Of a stretch of DNA of 64,000 nt, positions 8,450 to 16,120 are shown one piece after another; the stretch's first letter is position 1; each line of letters starts with the position of its first letter. The notes beneath the pieces were generated by a model. The model had not been told where the DNA came from. It ran no database searches and saw only the letters and a program-made list of their open reading frames with translations. The position numbers were made by a program, and so were the translations under genes. Source of the stretch: UBA10649 sp965278965 (GTDB taxonomy: Bacteria; Actinomycetota; Actinomycetes; S36-B12); the NCBI GenBank assembly GCA_965278965.1, contig OZ257127.1, positions 3,286,001 through 3,350,000 of the forward strand, read 5' to 3'.

Positions 8450-8465
8450 TGCGAGTTAGATCACA
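8450..8465 (-). promoter_or_regulatory. CRP-like palindrome upstream of whiB1
   Basis: TGCGAGTTAGATCACA fits the CRP pattern TGTGA-N6-TCACA with one mismatch, and it also has the T that mycobacterial CRP sites favour in the spacer. It lies about 205 bases upstream of the whiB1 start. A possible minus-strand -10 is TATACA (8385-8390). CRP control of whiB1 is known in Mycobacterium tuberculosis; its presence here is inference. Confidence 0.5.
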
Positions 8466-8531
8466 GATCCATCACAACCGGGTGATATATGCCCATTTGT
8501 CCGTCCGCTATCCGGGCGGATGGGTAAGCGC

Positions 8532-9473
8532 TTACAGCCGCTCGACGGGCGCAACGACCCGCAGCGCCGCCGGGTGGGCGGTGAACGCGACGCTCGAGCG
8601 CTCACCCATGCCCTCGCCGTCGATCTGCAGCGCCACCGGGTGGCGGGCATCGATCGCGAACTGGTCGACGTCGTGCCACACGATGATCGCGCCACGGGCC
8701 GTTCCGGCTCTCGGCGTTCCGCTGAGCATCCGGGTCGCGGCGACCAGCGCCGTCGGCAGTCCGAGCCGCCGCGTCGCGAAGACATCCAGGCCAGTGTCGA
8801 ACGAGGCGTCCGGGCACGGGGAGACCGGGCGGGTGCCGAAGTAGGTGAACGGTGCGGTGTTCTGGACGAACGCCAAGAACACGTCGTCGACGTCCTCGCC
8901 GTCGCGTCGCAGGCCGAGCGCCGGATGGCGGCGGTCCGTGTGCCGCAGGTACTGGTCGACGGTCGTCGTCAGGTAGCGCATCGGCGTCGCCGTCCGGCCG
9001 TCCCGGCGCTTGCGCTCCATCGCCGCGATGATCTCGGCGTCGATCCCCAGGCCGGCGCTCGCCACGAACCACCGGTCGTCGGCGCGGCCCAGCCCGATCG
9101 TGCGGACCGACCGTGCCCGCAGGAGCTCCAGCAAGAGGCCCGTCGCCTCGACGGCGTCCACCGGGAGTCCCAGGGCGCGGGCGAAGACGTTCCCGCTGCC
9201 CCCGGGCACCGTCGCCAGGAGCGGGACGTGCGGCCCGGGGCCGTCGCGAAGCATCCCGTTGACGACCTCGTTGATGATGCCGTCGCCGCCGAGCGTGATG
9301 ACGACGTCGTGGCCGGAGGCGACAGCGCCCTCACCCAGCGGTACGCCGTGGCCCTGGTGGGTCGTTACCGTGACGTCGAGGTCGATCTCGTCGGAGAGCG
9401 CGTGCACGAGGACGTCGACGATGCGCGGCGAGGTGGTCGTCGCGCGCGGGTTGACGACGAGCAGGCCTCGCAC
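8532..9473 (-). CDS. diacylglycerol kinase-family lipid kinase
   Basis: A 313-residue cytosolic lipid kinase of the DagK/YegS/sphingosine-kinase family. The start RGLLVVNPRAT is the usual first strand. ITLGGDGIINEVVNGM carries the GGDG nucleotide-binding motif, and VPGGSGNVFARALG is the second signature (PxGTxN-like, here with Ser). It probably phosphorylates diacylglycerol or a related lipid. The GTG at 9473 is supported by TAGGCT (9480-9485) six bases upstream, a leaderless arrangement. A DAGK-type gene beside whiB1 appears to be conserved among actinobacteria as far as I recall. Confidence 0.85.
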   Translation of the reverse strand: MRGLLVVNPRATTTSPRIVDVLVHALSDEIDLDVTVTTHQGHGVPLGEGAVASGHDVVITLGGDGIINEVVNGMLRDGPGPHVPLLATVPGGSGNVFARALGLPVDAVEATGLLLELLRARSVRTIGLGRADDRWFVASAGLGIDAEIIAAMERKRRDGRTATPMRYLTTTVDQYLRHTDRRHPALGLRRDGEDVDDVFLAFVQNTAPFTYFGTRPVSPCPDASFDTGLDVFATRRLGLPTALVAATRMLSGTPRAGTARGAIIVWHDVDQFAIDARHPVALQIDGEGMGERSSVAFTAHPAALRVVAPVERL

Positions 9474-9517
9474 CCGTCGAGCCTAGCCGTGGGCGGCCGC
9501 CGATACCGTGGGGCCTC

Positions 9518-9919
9518 GTGACCTCGCCGGAGCGCCCGCTGGCCGCCGTAGCGGTCATCGCCTTCGCGCAAGGCCTCGCGCTCCTCGTCTACGCGATGTT
9601 CGACGTCGTCGAGGCGGTCCGGGTCGGGATCACCGGCCCGACCGAGGTCTCGAACCTCCCGGCCGTGGTCCTGCTGGTGGTGATCACGGCGTTGTTCGGC
9701 CTCGGGATGGCCTGGGTAGGGGTCGGGTGGTGGCGGGGCCGGAGCTGGGCACGCGCGCCGTTCATCCTCGCCCAGCTCATCGGCGGCTTCATCGGTGTGG
9801 AGCTGGCGCAGTCGGCGGGGATCGTCGAGCGGACCGTCGGCATCGTGCTGGTCGTCGTCGCGCTGCTCGGGCTGGTGCTCGCGTTCTCGCCGGCCGTGAA
9901 CCGCCGCCTCAGCGACTGA
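9518..9919 (+). CDS. small four-helix membrane protein, unknown function
   Basis: A 133-residue protein with about four hydrophobic segments: residues 8-30, 46-70, 78-100 and 106-125. No catalytic motif is visible. It resembles uncharacterised actinobacterial integral membrane proteins. GTG 9518 follows TACCGT at 9504-9509 with an eight-base spacer. It diverges from the lipid kinase gene and converges on the sigma factor gene, leaving two bases between the stops. Confidence 0.7.
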   Translation: MTSPERPLAAVAVIAFAQGLALLVYAMFDVVEAVRVGITGPTEVSNLPAVVLLVVITALFGLGMAWVGVGWWRGRSWARAPFILAQLIGGFIGVELAQSAGIVERTVGIVLVVVALLGLVLAFSPAVNRRLSD

Positions 9920-9921
9920 GG

Positions 9922-10695
9922 TCAGGCCTCGGCGAGGCCGGACCGCAAGTTCGCGAGCGTGCTCGCGAGCAGGCGCGAGACGTGCATCTGCGAGATGCCG
10001 AGCCGCTCGGCGATCTGCGCCTGGCTGAGCTCGTCGACGAACCGCAGCGCGATGATCTGCCGCTCACGGGCGGGCAGCTTCGCGAGCAGGGGACGCAGCG
10101 CCTCCCGGTCCTCGATCGTCGCGAACGCCGGCTCGTCGTCGCCGAGCCGAGCAGCGTGCCCGTCGTCCTGCCCCACGACGTCGAACGCATCGGCCGTGAG
10201 GGCGTGCCGTGCCTCGATCGCCTCGATGACCTCGTCGTCCGTCAGGCCGAGATCGGCGCCGAGCTCGGCGACCGTCGGCGCCCGGCCGGCGGCGGCCGTC
10301 AGCTCGTCGGTCCGGCGACCGACCTGGAGAACCCGGTCCTTCACGCCTCGCGGGACGCGCAGCGCCCACGTGTGATCACGGAAGTGGCGCTTGATCTCCC
10401 CGACGATCGTCGGGGTCGCGTAGGTCGAGAACGCGACGCCCCGCGACTCGTCAAACCGGTCGATGGCCTTCATCAGGCCGACCGTGCCGGCCTGCGCGAC
10501 GTCCTCGAGCGACTCCGAACCGGTGCCGCGGTAGCGGCGGGCCAGGTAACGCACCAGGGGCAGGTGGAGGATGGCGAGCTCCTCGCGCGCCCGGATCCGG
10601 TCGGGGTGCCCGTCGGGAAGGGCGGCCAGCTGGTCCAGCAGGTCGCGCTCGCGTGCTCGCTGCTGCGCCGACCAGCCCCCGGGTTCGGCCGTCAC
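9922..10695 (-). CDS. SigF/SigB-type alternative sigma factor
   Basis: A 257-residue group 3 sigma factor. Region 2 is clear: HLPLVRYLARRYRG, LEDVAQAGTVGLMKAIDRFD, then FSTYATPTIVGEIKRHFRDH. Region 3 follows around residues 110-180. Region 4 ends in the helix-turn-helix LSQAQIAERLGISQMHVSRLL. The GTG at 10695 is chosen because it overlaps the stop of the anti-sigma gene (GTGA); longer upstream readings are shadow sequence. Members of this family control stress or developmental genes in actinobacteria. Being co-transcribed with its own antagonist is the usual arrangement. Confidence 0.9.
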   Translation of the reverse strand: MTAEPGGWSAQQRARERDLLDQLAALPDGHPDRIRAREELAILHLPLVRYLARRYRGTGSESLEDVAQAGTVGLMKAIDRFDESRGVAFSTYATPTIVGEIKRHFRDHTWALRVPRGVKDRVLQVGRRTDELTAAAGRAPTVAELGADLGLTDDEVIEAIEARHALTADAFDVVGQDDGHAARLGDDEPAFATIEDREALRPLLAKLPARERQIIALRFVDELSQAQIAERLGISQMHVSRLLASTLANLRSGLAEA

Positions 10696-11072
10696 GCTCC
10701 TACCGGGGTCGCGCGGCTGACCCGGATCCGCAGCGTCAGGGTGCCGCCGGAGATGTCCGGGTCGACATCGTCGACGAGGGCGCGCAGGACCGTCCATCCG
10801 AACGTGTCGGTCGAGGGCAGGCGACCGGTCGAGCTCGGCGCAGCGACCTCGATCAGCAGCGCGTCGCCGACGACCTCGAACCGGCAGGAGATCTCGTCGT
10901 CTGGTCCCGCGTCGGCGATCACCTGGCTGACGGCCTCATCGACGGCCAGGCGGACGTCCTCGAGCCGGTCGACCGTGAGGTCGGCACGCGCCGCCATCGT
11001 CGCGGCCACCGTCCGCGCCAGTCCGACGTTGCGTGTGTCGACGCCGAACGCGATCACCACCTGATCGCTCAT
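10692..11072 (-). CDS. anti-sigma factor, RsbW/UsfX-like ATPase domain
   Basis: A 126-residue single-domain protein with a GHKL/HATPase fold. LEDVRLAVDEAVSQVI is the N-box, the central strand reads EISCRFEVVGDALLIEVAAP, and the C-terminal part GWTVLRALVDDVDPD takes the place of the G-box region. Such proteins bind and inhibit their cognate sigma factor and are released through anti-anti-sigma partners, none of which is seen here. GGGAGGGGAG sits just upstream of the ATG. The four-base overlap with the sigma gene indicates equal expression. Confidence 0.85.
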   Translation of the reverse strand: MSDQVVIAFGVDTRNVGLARTVAATMAARADLTVDRLEDVRLAVDEAVSQVIADAGPDDEISCRFEVVGDALLIEVAAPSSTGRLPSTDTFGWTVLRALVDDVDPDISGGTLTLRIRVSRATPVGA

Positions 11073-11246
11073 CGAGGCTCCCCTCCCGCCGTGACGGACC
11101 TGCCGTCAGCGTAGGCCAGCCTCGCTCCGGGAGCTGTGCCGAGCGCGTCGAGCGCGTCGTGGTGTTCGGAGACCGGACGACGTACTGCCGCCGTACGCTG
11201 AGACGGCCGGCGAAGACGCGCTGTGCCATCGAGGGAGCCCTTTCCG

Positions 11247-11816
11247 TTGAGACCACTTCGGTATTCGATCAACGTCACGCTCGACGGCTGCTGCCACCAC
11301 GAGGCAGGGCTACCGCCGGATGCGGAGTCCATGCGCTACTGGACTGCGGAGATGGAGCGTGCCGACGCCTTGGTGTTCGGGCGGGTGACCTACCAGATGA
11401 TGGAGTCGGCGTGGCGGCGCCCGGCCACGGGCAAGTGGCCCGACTGGATGGGCGAGCCGGAGATCGCGTTCGCCGAGGCCATCGACCGGACGAAGAAGTA
11501 CGTCGTGTCGAGCACACTGGCCGGCGTCGACTGGAATGCCGAGCTCGTGCGTGGCGATCTGGGGCACGCGGTCCAACGGCTCAAGGACGAGCCGGGCGAG
11601 GGCTTGTTCGTGGGCGGGGTGACGCTGCCCCTCGCGCTGGCGGACCTGGGGCTGATCGACGAGTACGCGTTCGTGGTGCAGCCGATCATTGCCGGACACG
11701 GCCCGACGCTGCTCGCCGGGCGGCGAGAGCGCATCCAGCTCTCGCTCATAGATCGCCACGAGTTCTCATCGGGGGCAGTGGCCATGCGGTATCGGCCCGA
11801 ACCCGCAACGCCGTGA
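11247..11816 (+). CDS. dihydrofolate reductase-like (RibD C-domain) protein
   Basis: A 189-residue protein of the RibD C-terminal / DHFR-like family, probably an NADPH-dependent reductase of unknown substrate. Signatures are RYSINVTLDGCCHH at the start, RADALVFGRVTYQMM, KYVVSST, LFVGGVTLPLALADLGLIDEY and HGPTLLAGR. I chose the TTG at 11247 over the GTG at 11223: the ribosome site GAGGGAG (11231-11237) lies between them, nine bases before the TTG, and family members begin at RPLRYSINVTLDG. Confidence 0.8.
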   Translation: MRPLRYSINVTLDGCCHHEAGLPPDAESMRYWTAEMERADALVFGRVTYQMMESAWRRPATGKWPDWMGEPEIAFAEAIDRTKKYVVSSTLAGVDWNAELVRGDLGHAVQRLKDEPGEGLFVGGVTLPLALADLGLIDEYAFVVQPIIAGHGPTLLAGRRERIQLSLIDRHEFSSGAVAMRYRPEPATP

Positions 11817-11841
11817 CGCGTCCGGGCCGGTCGTCCCGTCG

Positions 11842-12360
11842 CTAGAGGGCCGTGTCGGGAGCTGACGCGCCACTACTCGCGAGCGCGGTCAGCGCGTCTC
11901 CGGTGACCCGGTACGGGATCCACTCCGTCAGCGCCTGCGCCCCGTGGGCCTCGTAGAACTCGCGACTGGGCGTGTTCCAGTCCAAGACCCACCACTCCAG
12001 CCGGCCGTAGCCGTTCTCGACGCACTCGGCGGCCAGCGCCTGGAGCAGGCGCGAGCCGTAGCCGCCACCTCGGATCTCCGGCCGGACGTAGAGGTCCTCC
12101 AGGTAGATGCCGTTGACCCCGAGCCATGTGGAGAAGTTGAGGAACCACAGGGCGAACCCGCCGAGCCGGTGGCCGCCGCCGGCGTGCTCGACGACGTGGG
12201 CGTACACCGACGGATGCGGACCGAAGAGGGCCGTCCGGAGCTGGTCGGGCGTCGCGACGGCTTCGTGCAGAGCGTGCTCGTAGTCGGCGAGTCCGCGGAT
12301 CATGTCGATGATCTCGCCGACGTCGTCCGGCTCGGCCCGCCTGATGTGCCCATCACTCAT
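11842..12360 (-). CDS. GNAT N-acetyltransferase, diamine acetyltransferase-like
   Basis: A 172-residue GNAT enzyme. It begins HIRRAEPDDVGEIIDMIRGLADYE, has the core strand GVNGIYLEDLYVRPEIRG and the acetyl-CoA loop RGGGYGSRLLQALA (R/Q-x-x-G-x-G/A type), then RLEWWVLDWNTPSREFYEAHGA. The order and length resemble spermidine/thialysine acetyltransferases (SSAT family), so an amine substrate is likely. TAGGGT at 12368-12373 is seven bases before the ATG, a leaderless start. Confidence 0.85.
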   Translation of the reverse strand: MSDGHIRRAEPDDVGEIIDMIRGLADYEHALHEAVATPDQLRTALFGPHPSVYAHVVEHAGGGHRLGGFALWFLNFSTWLGVNGIYLEDLYVRPEIRGGGYGSRLLQALAAECVENGYGRLEWWVLDWNTPSREFYEAHGAQALTEWIPYRVTGDALTALASSGASAPDTAL

Positions 12361-12379
12361 GGGCCGGACCCTAGCCGCG

Positions 12380-13120
12380 TCAGTTGCCGCCGAAGTCGAG
12401 CCAGGCGGCGGCGAGGGCGGACGTCGCCCCGGACGGGAGGGCCTGTCGACGCCACAGGGCGAGCACGAGATCGTCGGCGGTGCCGGCGAGCTCTGGCAGC
12501 GCGAGGTCGGGATCGCCCGCCACGACCTGGACCGTCGCGTCGCTGGTGTCCACGACCCACGACGTCGCGGTGTCCGTCAGCCGCACGCGGATGCGGCCGC
12601 TGGGCGCCGATCGTCCGTCGCGGTCGATCACGCGCGGCACGATCACCTCGAAGTACTCCGCGACGAAATCCGCTCCGAGCACGAAGCCACCCGACGGTGC
12701 GTCGACGGCGTGCTCGGCGTCCCACCGATGGACGGCGACCTCGTGCGCCTGTCGTCGCGGCCAGACGGCCGCGACGCGGGGCACGGGGAACGGGTGCCAC
12801 GTCGGCGCGGTCGGATCCAGGTCGCGCATCGCATCGACGAGCGCGTGGGCGCCCGTGACGAGCCAGCGTCGCAGCGCCGCGGCCTCGTCGGGCCCGACCC
12901 CCGGCGGCGGGTCGATGGCCGCCTCGTCCGGAGGGGCAGCGGTGACGACCGCGAGCCGCGCCCAGCGCTGCACCTCGCCGAGATGGTGGGCCAGGTCGCG
13001 CAGCGTCCAGCCGGGGCACGACGGGACCGGCAGGTCGAGGGTCGGGTCCGTGATCGTCGCGGCGAGCGCCACCGTGTCGTCGATGATGCTGTCGAGGTAG
13101 GCGTCGGTGGTGAGCGGCAT
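12380..13120 (-). CDS. TIGR03083-type (mycothiol-dependent isomerase N-domain) protein
   Basis: A 246-residue protein of the DinB / mycothiol-dependent maleylpyruvate isomerase N-terminal family. SCPGWTLRDLAHHLGEVQRWA is the diagnostic first helix-and-His motif, and RRQAHEVAVHRWDAEHA carries further metal-binding histidines. The C-terminal about 90 residues form the small domain often found behind it. Such proteins are thought to be metal-dependent and mycothiol-linked; the reaction is unknown. It lies 19 bases upstream of the GNAT gene on the same strand. Confidence 0.8.
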   Translation of the reverse strand: MPLTTDAYLDSIIDDTVALAATITDPTLDLPVPSCPGWTLRDLAHHLGEVQRWARLAVVTAAPPDEAAIDPPPGVGPDEAAALRRWLVTGAHALVDAMRDLDPTAPTWHPFPVPRVAAVWPRRQAHEVAVHRWDAEHAVDAPSGGFVLGADFVAEYFEVIVPRVIDRDGRSAPSGRIRVRLTDTATSWVVDTSDATVQVVAGDPDLALPELAGTADDLVLALWRRQALPSGATSALAAAWLDFGGN

Positions 13121-13240
13121 GCGGTCGGCGCTCCGGGCTCGGGACGGTCAGGCGTCGGACGGCGCGAGCGTACTCAGGGGATGCCCGGATGCGGATCGCA
13201 GTGCAGGGCCGGACGTCGCGGGCAACCGGGAGGCGGGTTC

Positions 13241-13339
13241 TCAGTGCTCGGGCGGGTGCTCGCCGCGCTCGGCGATGAGCGCCGTGAACAGCGCCAGCAC
13301 CAGTCCGGATGCCAGGATCCCGGCGACGCAGGGGAGCAT
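13241..13339 (-). CDS. possible 32-residue single-pass membrane peptide
   Basis: An ATG-to-TGA frame encodes MLPCVAGILASGLVLALF and a short charged tail ending EHPPEH. One hydrophobic helix covers residues 3-22. GAGG is only two bases before the ATG, which is too close for a good ribosome site, so the call is tentative. The 270-base gap between its neighbours holds no other candidate. Confidence 0.35.
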   Translation of the reverse strand: MLPCVAGILASGLVLALFTALIAERGEHPPEH

Positions 13340-13390
13340 GGCCTCGACGGTACGCCCACGGCGCGGTGAAAGGCGCCGAAGCGATCGTCC

Positions 13391-13591
13391 CTACGACGCG
13401 ATCGACGTCAGCTCGGCCCAGCCGATCGATGAGTCCTTGCCCAACGTGAGGCAGTACGTCTCGCCGTCGATGTGGAACTCGATCTCCCGGCCACCCTCTT
13501 CGATCACCGAGTCGATCTGGGCGATGTCGTTGCTGGACACCGGCTGGTATGACACGTGGTTGACGATGAGCACGTAGGCGTTCTTCCGCAT
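13391..13591 (-). CDS. small conserved-looking protein, unknown
   Basis: A 66-residue soluble protein, MRKNAYVLIVNHVSYQPV, then an acidic middle and YCLTLGKDSSIGWAEL near the end. Its composition (Lys, Asn, Tyr, Ile) is less GC-driven than random frames here, which supports a real gene. GGGAG lies about seven bases before the ATG. No family is recognised. Confidence 0.6.
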   Translation of the reverse strand: MRKNAYVLIVNHVSYQPVSSNDIAQIDSVIEEGGREIEFHIDGETYCLTLGKDSSIGWAELTSIAS

Positions 13592-13735
13592 GTCGGTTCT
13601 CCCAGCCCCCCGTGCCGGTGGCGCACGAGGATCGGCTCGACGCCTGCTGGCCGAACACCCGTGCCCTCCTCATGGTGCCGGTGGACGAGGCGTTCACCCC
13701 CGGCTACACCCCGACATATCCGTTTCCTTGACCGG

Positions 13736-14203
13736 TCACGAGTCCGAGCGGGGTCGCTTCGTCCTCAGGATGGCGAGCGGCAGGACGAGCCAGGCCGCGA
13801 TGATCAGGACGGCTGAGAAGATCGCGAGCCAAGCCGGCGAGGCAGGGAACACGACCGAGCTGATGAGCCACAGGCCCAGGATCAGGCCGGCGGCCAGGAA
13901 CACCAGACCCGCCGCGGCCAGCCAGTGGGTGGCGATGAGGAGCGAGCGCCGCAGCCCCAGCCCGAAGTTCCACCGGTGGATCGCGACCGGGGCGACGAGG
14001 AGCGTGGACGCGGAGGCGACGACGAAAAGGTCGCACGCGTAGAGCAGGCGCTGGTGGTCGTCGAGGTCCTGGAAGCCCGGCGCGAAGGCGACGCTGAACA
14101 AGAACGCGAAGAAGAGCTGACCGCCCGTCTGCGCGACCCGCAGCTCTTGGAGGATCTCCGGGATGTCACGGTCGACGTCGTGGGTCTCTTCAGCGCGAGG
14201 CAC
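13736..14203 (-). CDS. DUF6328-like membrane protein
   Basis: About 155 residues with the pattern ILQELRVAQTGGQLFFAFLFSVAF, which is typical of DUF6328 proteins, and four hydrophobic segments spread over the rest. It ends in a basic tail KRPRSDS. The frame stays open upstream, but family members start close to the ELLQELRVTQTG-like motif, so I placed the start at GTG 14203. No good ribosome site is visible, so the start is uncertain. Function is unknown. Confidence 0.65.
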   Translation of the reverse strand: MPRAEETHDVDRDIPEILQELRVAQTGGQLFFAFLFSVAFAPGFQDLDDHQRLLYACDLFVVASASTLLVAPVAIHRWNFGLGLRRSLLIATHWLAAAGLVFLAAGLILGLWLISSVVFPASPAWLAIFSAVLIIAAWLVLPLAILRTKRPRSDS

Positions 14204-14384
14204 GACGGGGCCTGTGCCGGAGCTCGCGGATGGTCTGTGCTGCCATGCGTTCGGAGTACCCACGTCCTGCGTTGCCGACCCGTCACGTCGAGCGGGAGCG
14301 GCACGCCCCCGCAACGCCCCGAACGCCGCCCTCGATCCCCGCAGTCGCGAGGACTGCGCGGGGCCGAGGACGGCGTCCGATGAG

Positions 14385-14403
14385 TAAAAGCCCTGGTCAG
14401 GGC
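14385..14403 (-). terminator. rho-independent terminator of sodN
   Basis: Read on the minus strand, GCCCTG-AC-CAGGGC is followed directly by TTTTACT. It lies 15 bases after the sodN stop. A second GC-rich hairpin is found at 14338-14365. Confidence 0.7.
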
Positions 14404-14417
14404 CGCATTGCTGAGAT

Positions 14418-14828
14418 CTACGCGGCCTTGGTCTCCCAGAAGATCGTCGAGATCTCGTCGATCTTGGCGAGGAGGTCGTCGGCGACGGCGACGTCGGTCG
14501 TGCCCTTGGTGCCGCCCGCGCCGGCGAGCTTGGTCGCGGTGTTGAACAGCTCGTTCAGCTGCGGGTACTTCTCGAAGTGCGGGGCCTTGAAGTAGTCGGT
14601 CCACAGCACCCAGAGGTGGTGCTTGACGAGGTCGGAGCGCTCCTCCTTGATAGAGATCGCGCGGGCCTTGAAGTCGGGGTCGTCGGAGCCGTGGTACTTG
14701 ACCATGCAGGCCTTGACCGACTCGGCCTCCAGCTTGGCCTGGGCCGGGTCGTAGACGCCGCACGGCAGGTCGCAGTGGGCGTAGGCGACGGTTCGGGGAG
14801 CCAGCAGCGTGGCGAGGCGCTTGAGCAT
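14418..14828 (-). CDS. sodN: nickel superoxide dismutase
   Basis: A 136-residue Ni-SOD precursor. A 17-residue leader (MLKRLATLLAPRTVAYA) is followed by the nickel hook HCDLPCGVYDP, whose His, two Cys and free N-terminus bind nickel after cleavage. The remaining helical core (KACMVKYHG, HHLWVLWTDYFKAPHFEKYPQ, IFWETKAA) matches the family to its end. The enzyme removes superoxide in the cytosol as a hexamer. GAAGGAG precedes the ATG, and TATGTT (14858-14863) is a fitting -10. It diverges from its maturation protease sodX. Confidence 0.96.
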   Translation of the reverse strand: MLKRLATLLAPRTVAYAHCDLPCGVYDPAQAKLEAESVKACMVKYHGSDDPDFKARAISIKEERSDLVKHHLWVLWTDYFKAPHFEKYPQLNELFNTATKLAGAGGTKGTTDVAVADDLLAKIDEISTIFWETKAA

Positions 14829-14892
14829 GTCACTCCTTCACGAGGGTAGGTCCGCCAAACATAGTCCCGTCCCGTCCGCGCGCACCCTGGGG

Positions 14893-14898
14893 CACGAT
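14893..14898 (+). promoter_or_regulatory. -10 element of sodX (leaderless)
   Basis: CACGAT with a six-base spacer before GTG 14905. It decides the sodX start over the out-of-frame ATG at 14897 and the long upstream reading. The 76-base sodN/sodX gap therefore carries two back-to-back promoters. No clear Nur box could be assigned. Confidence 0.5.
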
Positions 14899-14904
14899 GG
14901 CGAC

Positions 14905-15189
14905 GTGCTGTTCACGCGGGTGCGGATCGTGGGCTCGTCCATGGAGCCGTCGCTTCGCGACGGGCAGTGGTGGCTCGTCCGCCGGACGCAAGCCGTCGGT
15001 CCGGGCGACATCGTCCTGGTCGAGCACCCCCAGCGGTGGGGCCAGCTGCTGGTCAAGCGGGTCGTGCGTGCGGTCGACGGAGGCTGGTGGGTCGAAGGCG
15101 ACAACCCCGCGGCGAGCGACGACAGCCGGGCGTTCGGGCCGGTCGCGCGCGACGCGGTCGTCGGTCGCGTTCGGTGGCGCTACCGCTGA
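14905..15189 (+). CDS. sodX: Ni-SOD maturation protease SodX (S26-like)
   Basis: A 94-residue single-domain S26-type peptidase. The nucleophile is in VGSSMEPSLRDG and the catalytic lysine in LLVKRVVR, followed by WWVEGDNPAASDDSRAFGPV, the third conserved box. It lacks the membrane anchor of true signal peptidases, as SodX proteins do, and is expected to remove the sodN leader so that nickel can bind. It is divergent from sodN, the usual pairing. Confidence 0.88.
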   Translation: MLFTRVRIVGSSMEPSLRDGQWWLVRRTQAVGPGDIVLVEHPQRWGQLLVKRVVRAVDGGWWVEGDNPAASDDSRAFGPVARDAVVGRVRWRYR

Positions 15190-15211
15190 CGTCTCGTCGT
15201 AGGGTCACGCC

Positions 15212-15658
15212 ATGCCGCTCGCCCAGCTGAACATCGCCCGCGTGCGCTACCCGATCGACGATCCGCGGATGGCGTCGTTCGTCGACCAGCTCGAACATGT
15301 GAACGCCGCCGCCGAGGCGGCCGACGGCTTCGTCTGGCGATTGCGGGATGACGGGCCGGGCTCGACCTCCTTCTCGATCCTCGGCGACCCCGATCTCATC
15401 GTGAACCTCTCGGTCTGGCGCGACCTGGCGGCGCTGCGGGCGTTCGTCATCGGCCACGTTCCGCACCGCACGGCGCTGCAGAGCCGGCACACGTGGTTCG
15501 AGCGCGCAACCGATCCCATGACGGTGTGCTGGAACGTCGACGTTTGTCACGAGCCGACCGTCGACGAGGCCGAGCGCATGCTGCTGCTCCTGCGGGCACA
15601 GGGTCCGTCGGAAACTGTGTTCCCGTTCACCTACCGGGGTGTCGGGCCCTCGGCGTAG
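15212..15658 (+). CDS. DUF3291 protein
   Basis: A 148-residue protein matching the DUF3291 pattern: LAQLNIARVRYPIDDPRMASFVDQLEHVNAAAEAADGF at the start, then LIVNLSVWRDLAALRAFVIG, HRTALQSRHTWF and the C-terminal FTYRGVGP region. The fold is thought to be a dimeric ferredoxin-like barrel, and the function is unknown. TAGGGT at 15200-15205, six bases before the ATG, indicates a leaderless message. Its stop codon TAG forms the first half of the next gene's -10. Confidence 0.85.
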   Translation: MPLAQLNIARVRYPIDDPRMASFVDQLEHVNAAAEAADGFVWRLRDDGPGSTSFSILGDPDLIVNLSVWRDLAALRAFVIGHVPHRTALQSRHTWFERATDPMTVCWNVDVCHEPTVDEAERMLLLLRAQGPSETVFPFTYRGVGPSA

Positions 15659-15661
15659 GTT
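15656..15661 (+). promoter_or_regulatory. -10 element TAGGTT overlapping a stop codon
   Basis: TAGGTT lies six bases before ATG 15668. Its first three bases are the TAG stop of the DUF3291 gene, so the promoter sits inside the end of that gene. Confidence 0.5.
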
Positions 15662-15667
15662 CGTGGC

Positions 15668-16099
15668 ATGCCGTACGCCGTCCAGGTCGTCGTCGACAGC
15701 TCCGATCCGCACACGCTTGCGGACTGGTGGGCGCAGACCCTCGGCTGGGAGGTCGAGCGGCAGGACCCGGCATTCATCCAGCGCATGGTCGACGAGGGCC
15801 ACGCCACCGCCGACCAGACGACGACCCACCGCGGCGAGCTCGTGTGGGCCGTCGGCGCGGCGATCGTCGCGCCCGGGGACCTCAAGGACAGCCGCCCGCG
15901 CATCCTGTTCCAGGCCGTGCCCGAGCCGAAGACGGTCAAGAACCGGCTCCACCTCGACCTGCGCATCGGTGACGACGACGTCGAGGCGGTGCGCCAGCGG
16001 CTCGTCGAGCGTGGGGCGACCCTGCTGTACGCCCAGCGTCAGGGCCCGACCTCCTGGGTGACGATGACCGACCCCGAGGGCAACGAGTTCTGCGTGTAG
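15668..16099 (+). CDS. VOC-family (glyoxalase-like) protein
   Basis: A 143-residue vicinal-oxygen-chelate-fold protein. YAVQVVVDSSDPHTLADWWAQTLGWEVE is the typical first module, RILFQAVPEPKTVKNRLHLDLR gives the middle His, and WVTMTDPEGNEFCV the last acidic ligand region. It resembles the Glyoxalase_6 group common in actinobacteria. The substrate is unknown. It has its own leaderless promoter. Confidence 0.85.
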   Translation: MPYAVQVVVDSSDPHTLADWWAQTLGWEVERQDPAFIQRMVDEGHATADQTTTHRGELVWAVGAAIVAPGDLKDSRPRILFQAVPEPKTVKNRLHLDLRIGDDDVEAVRQRLVERGATLLYAQRQGPTSWVTMTDPEGNEFCV

Positions 16100-16120
16100 C
16101 CGGCGCCCTAGGGTCGGCGC

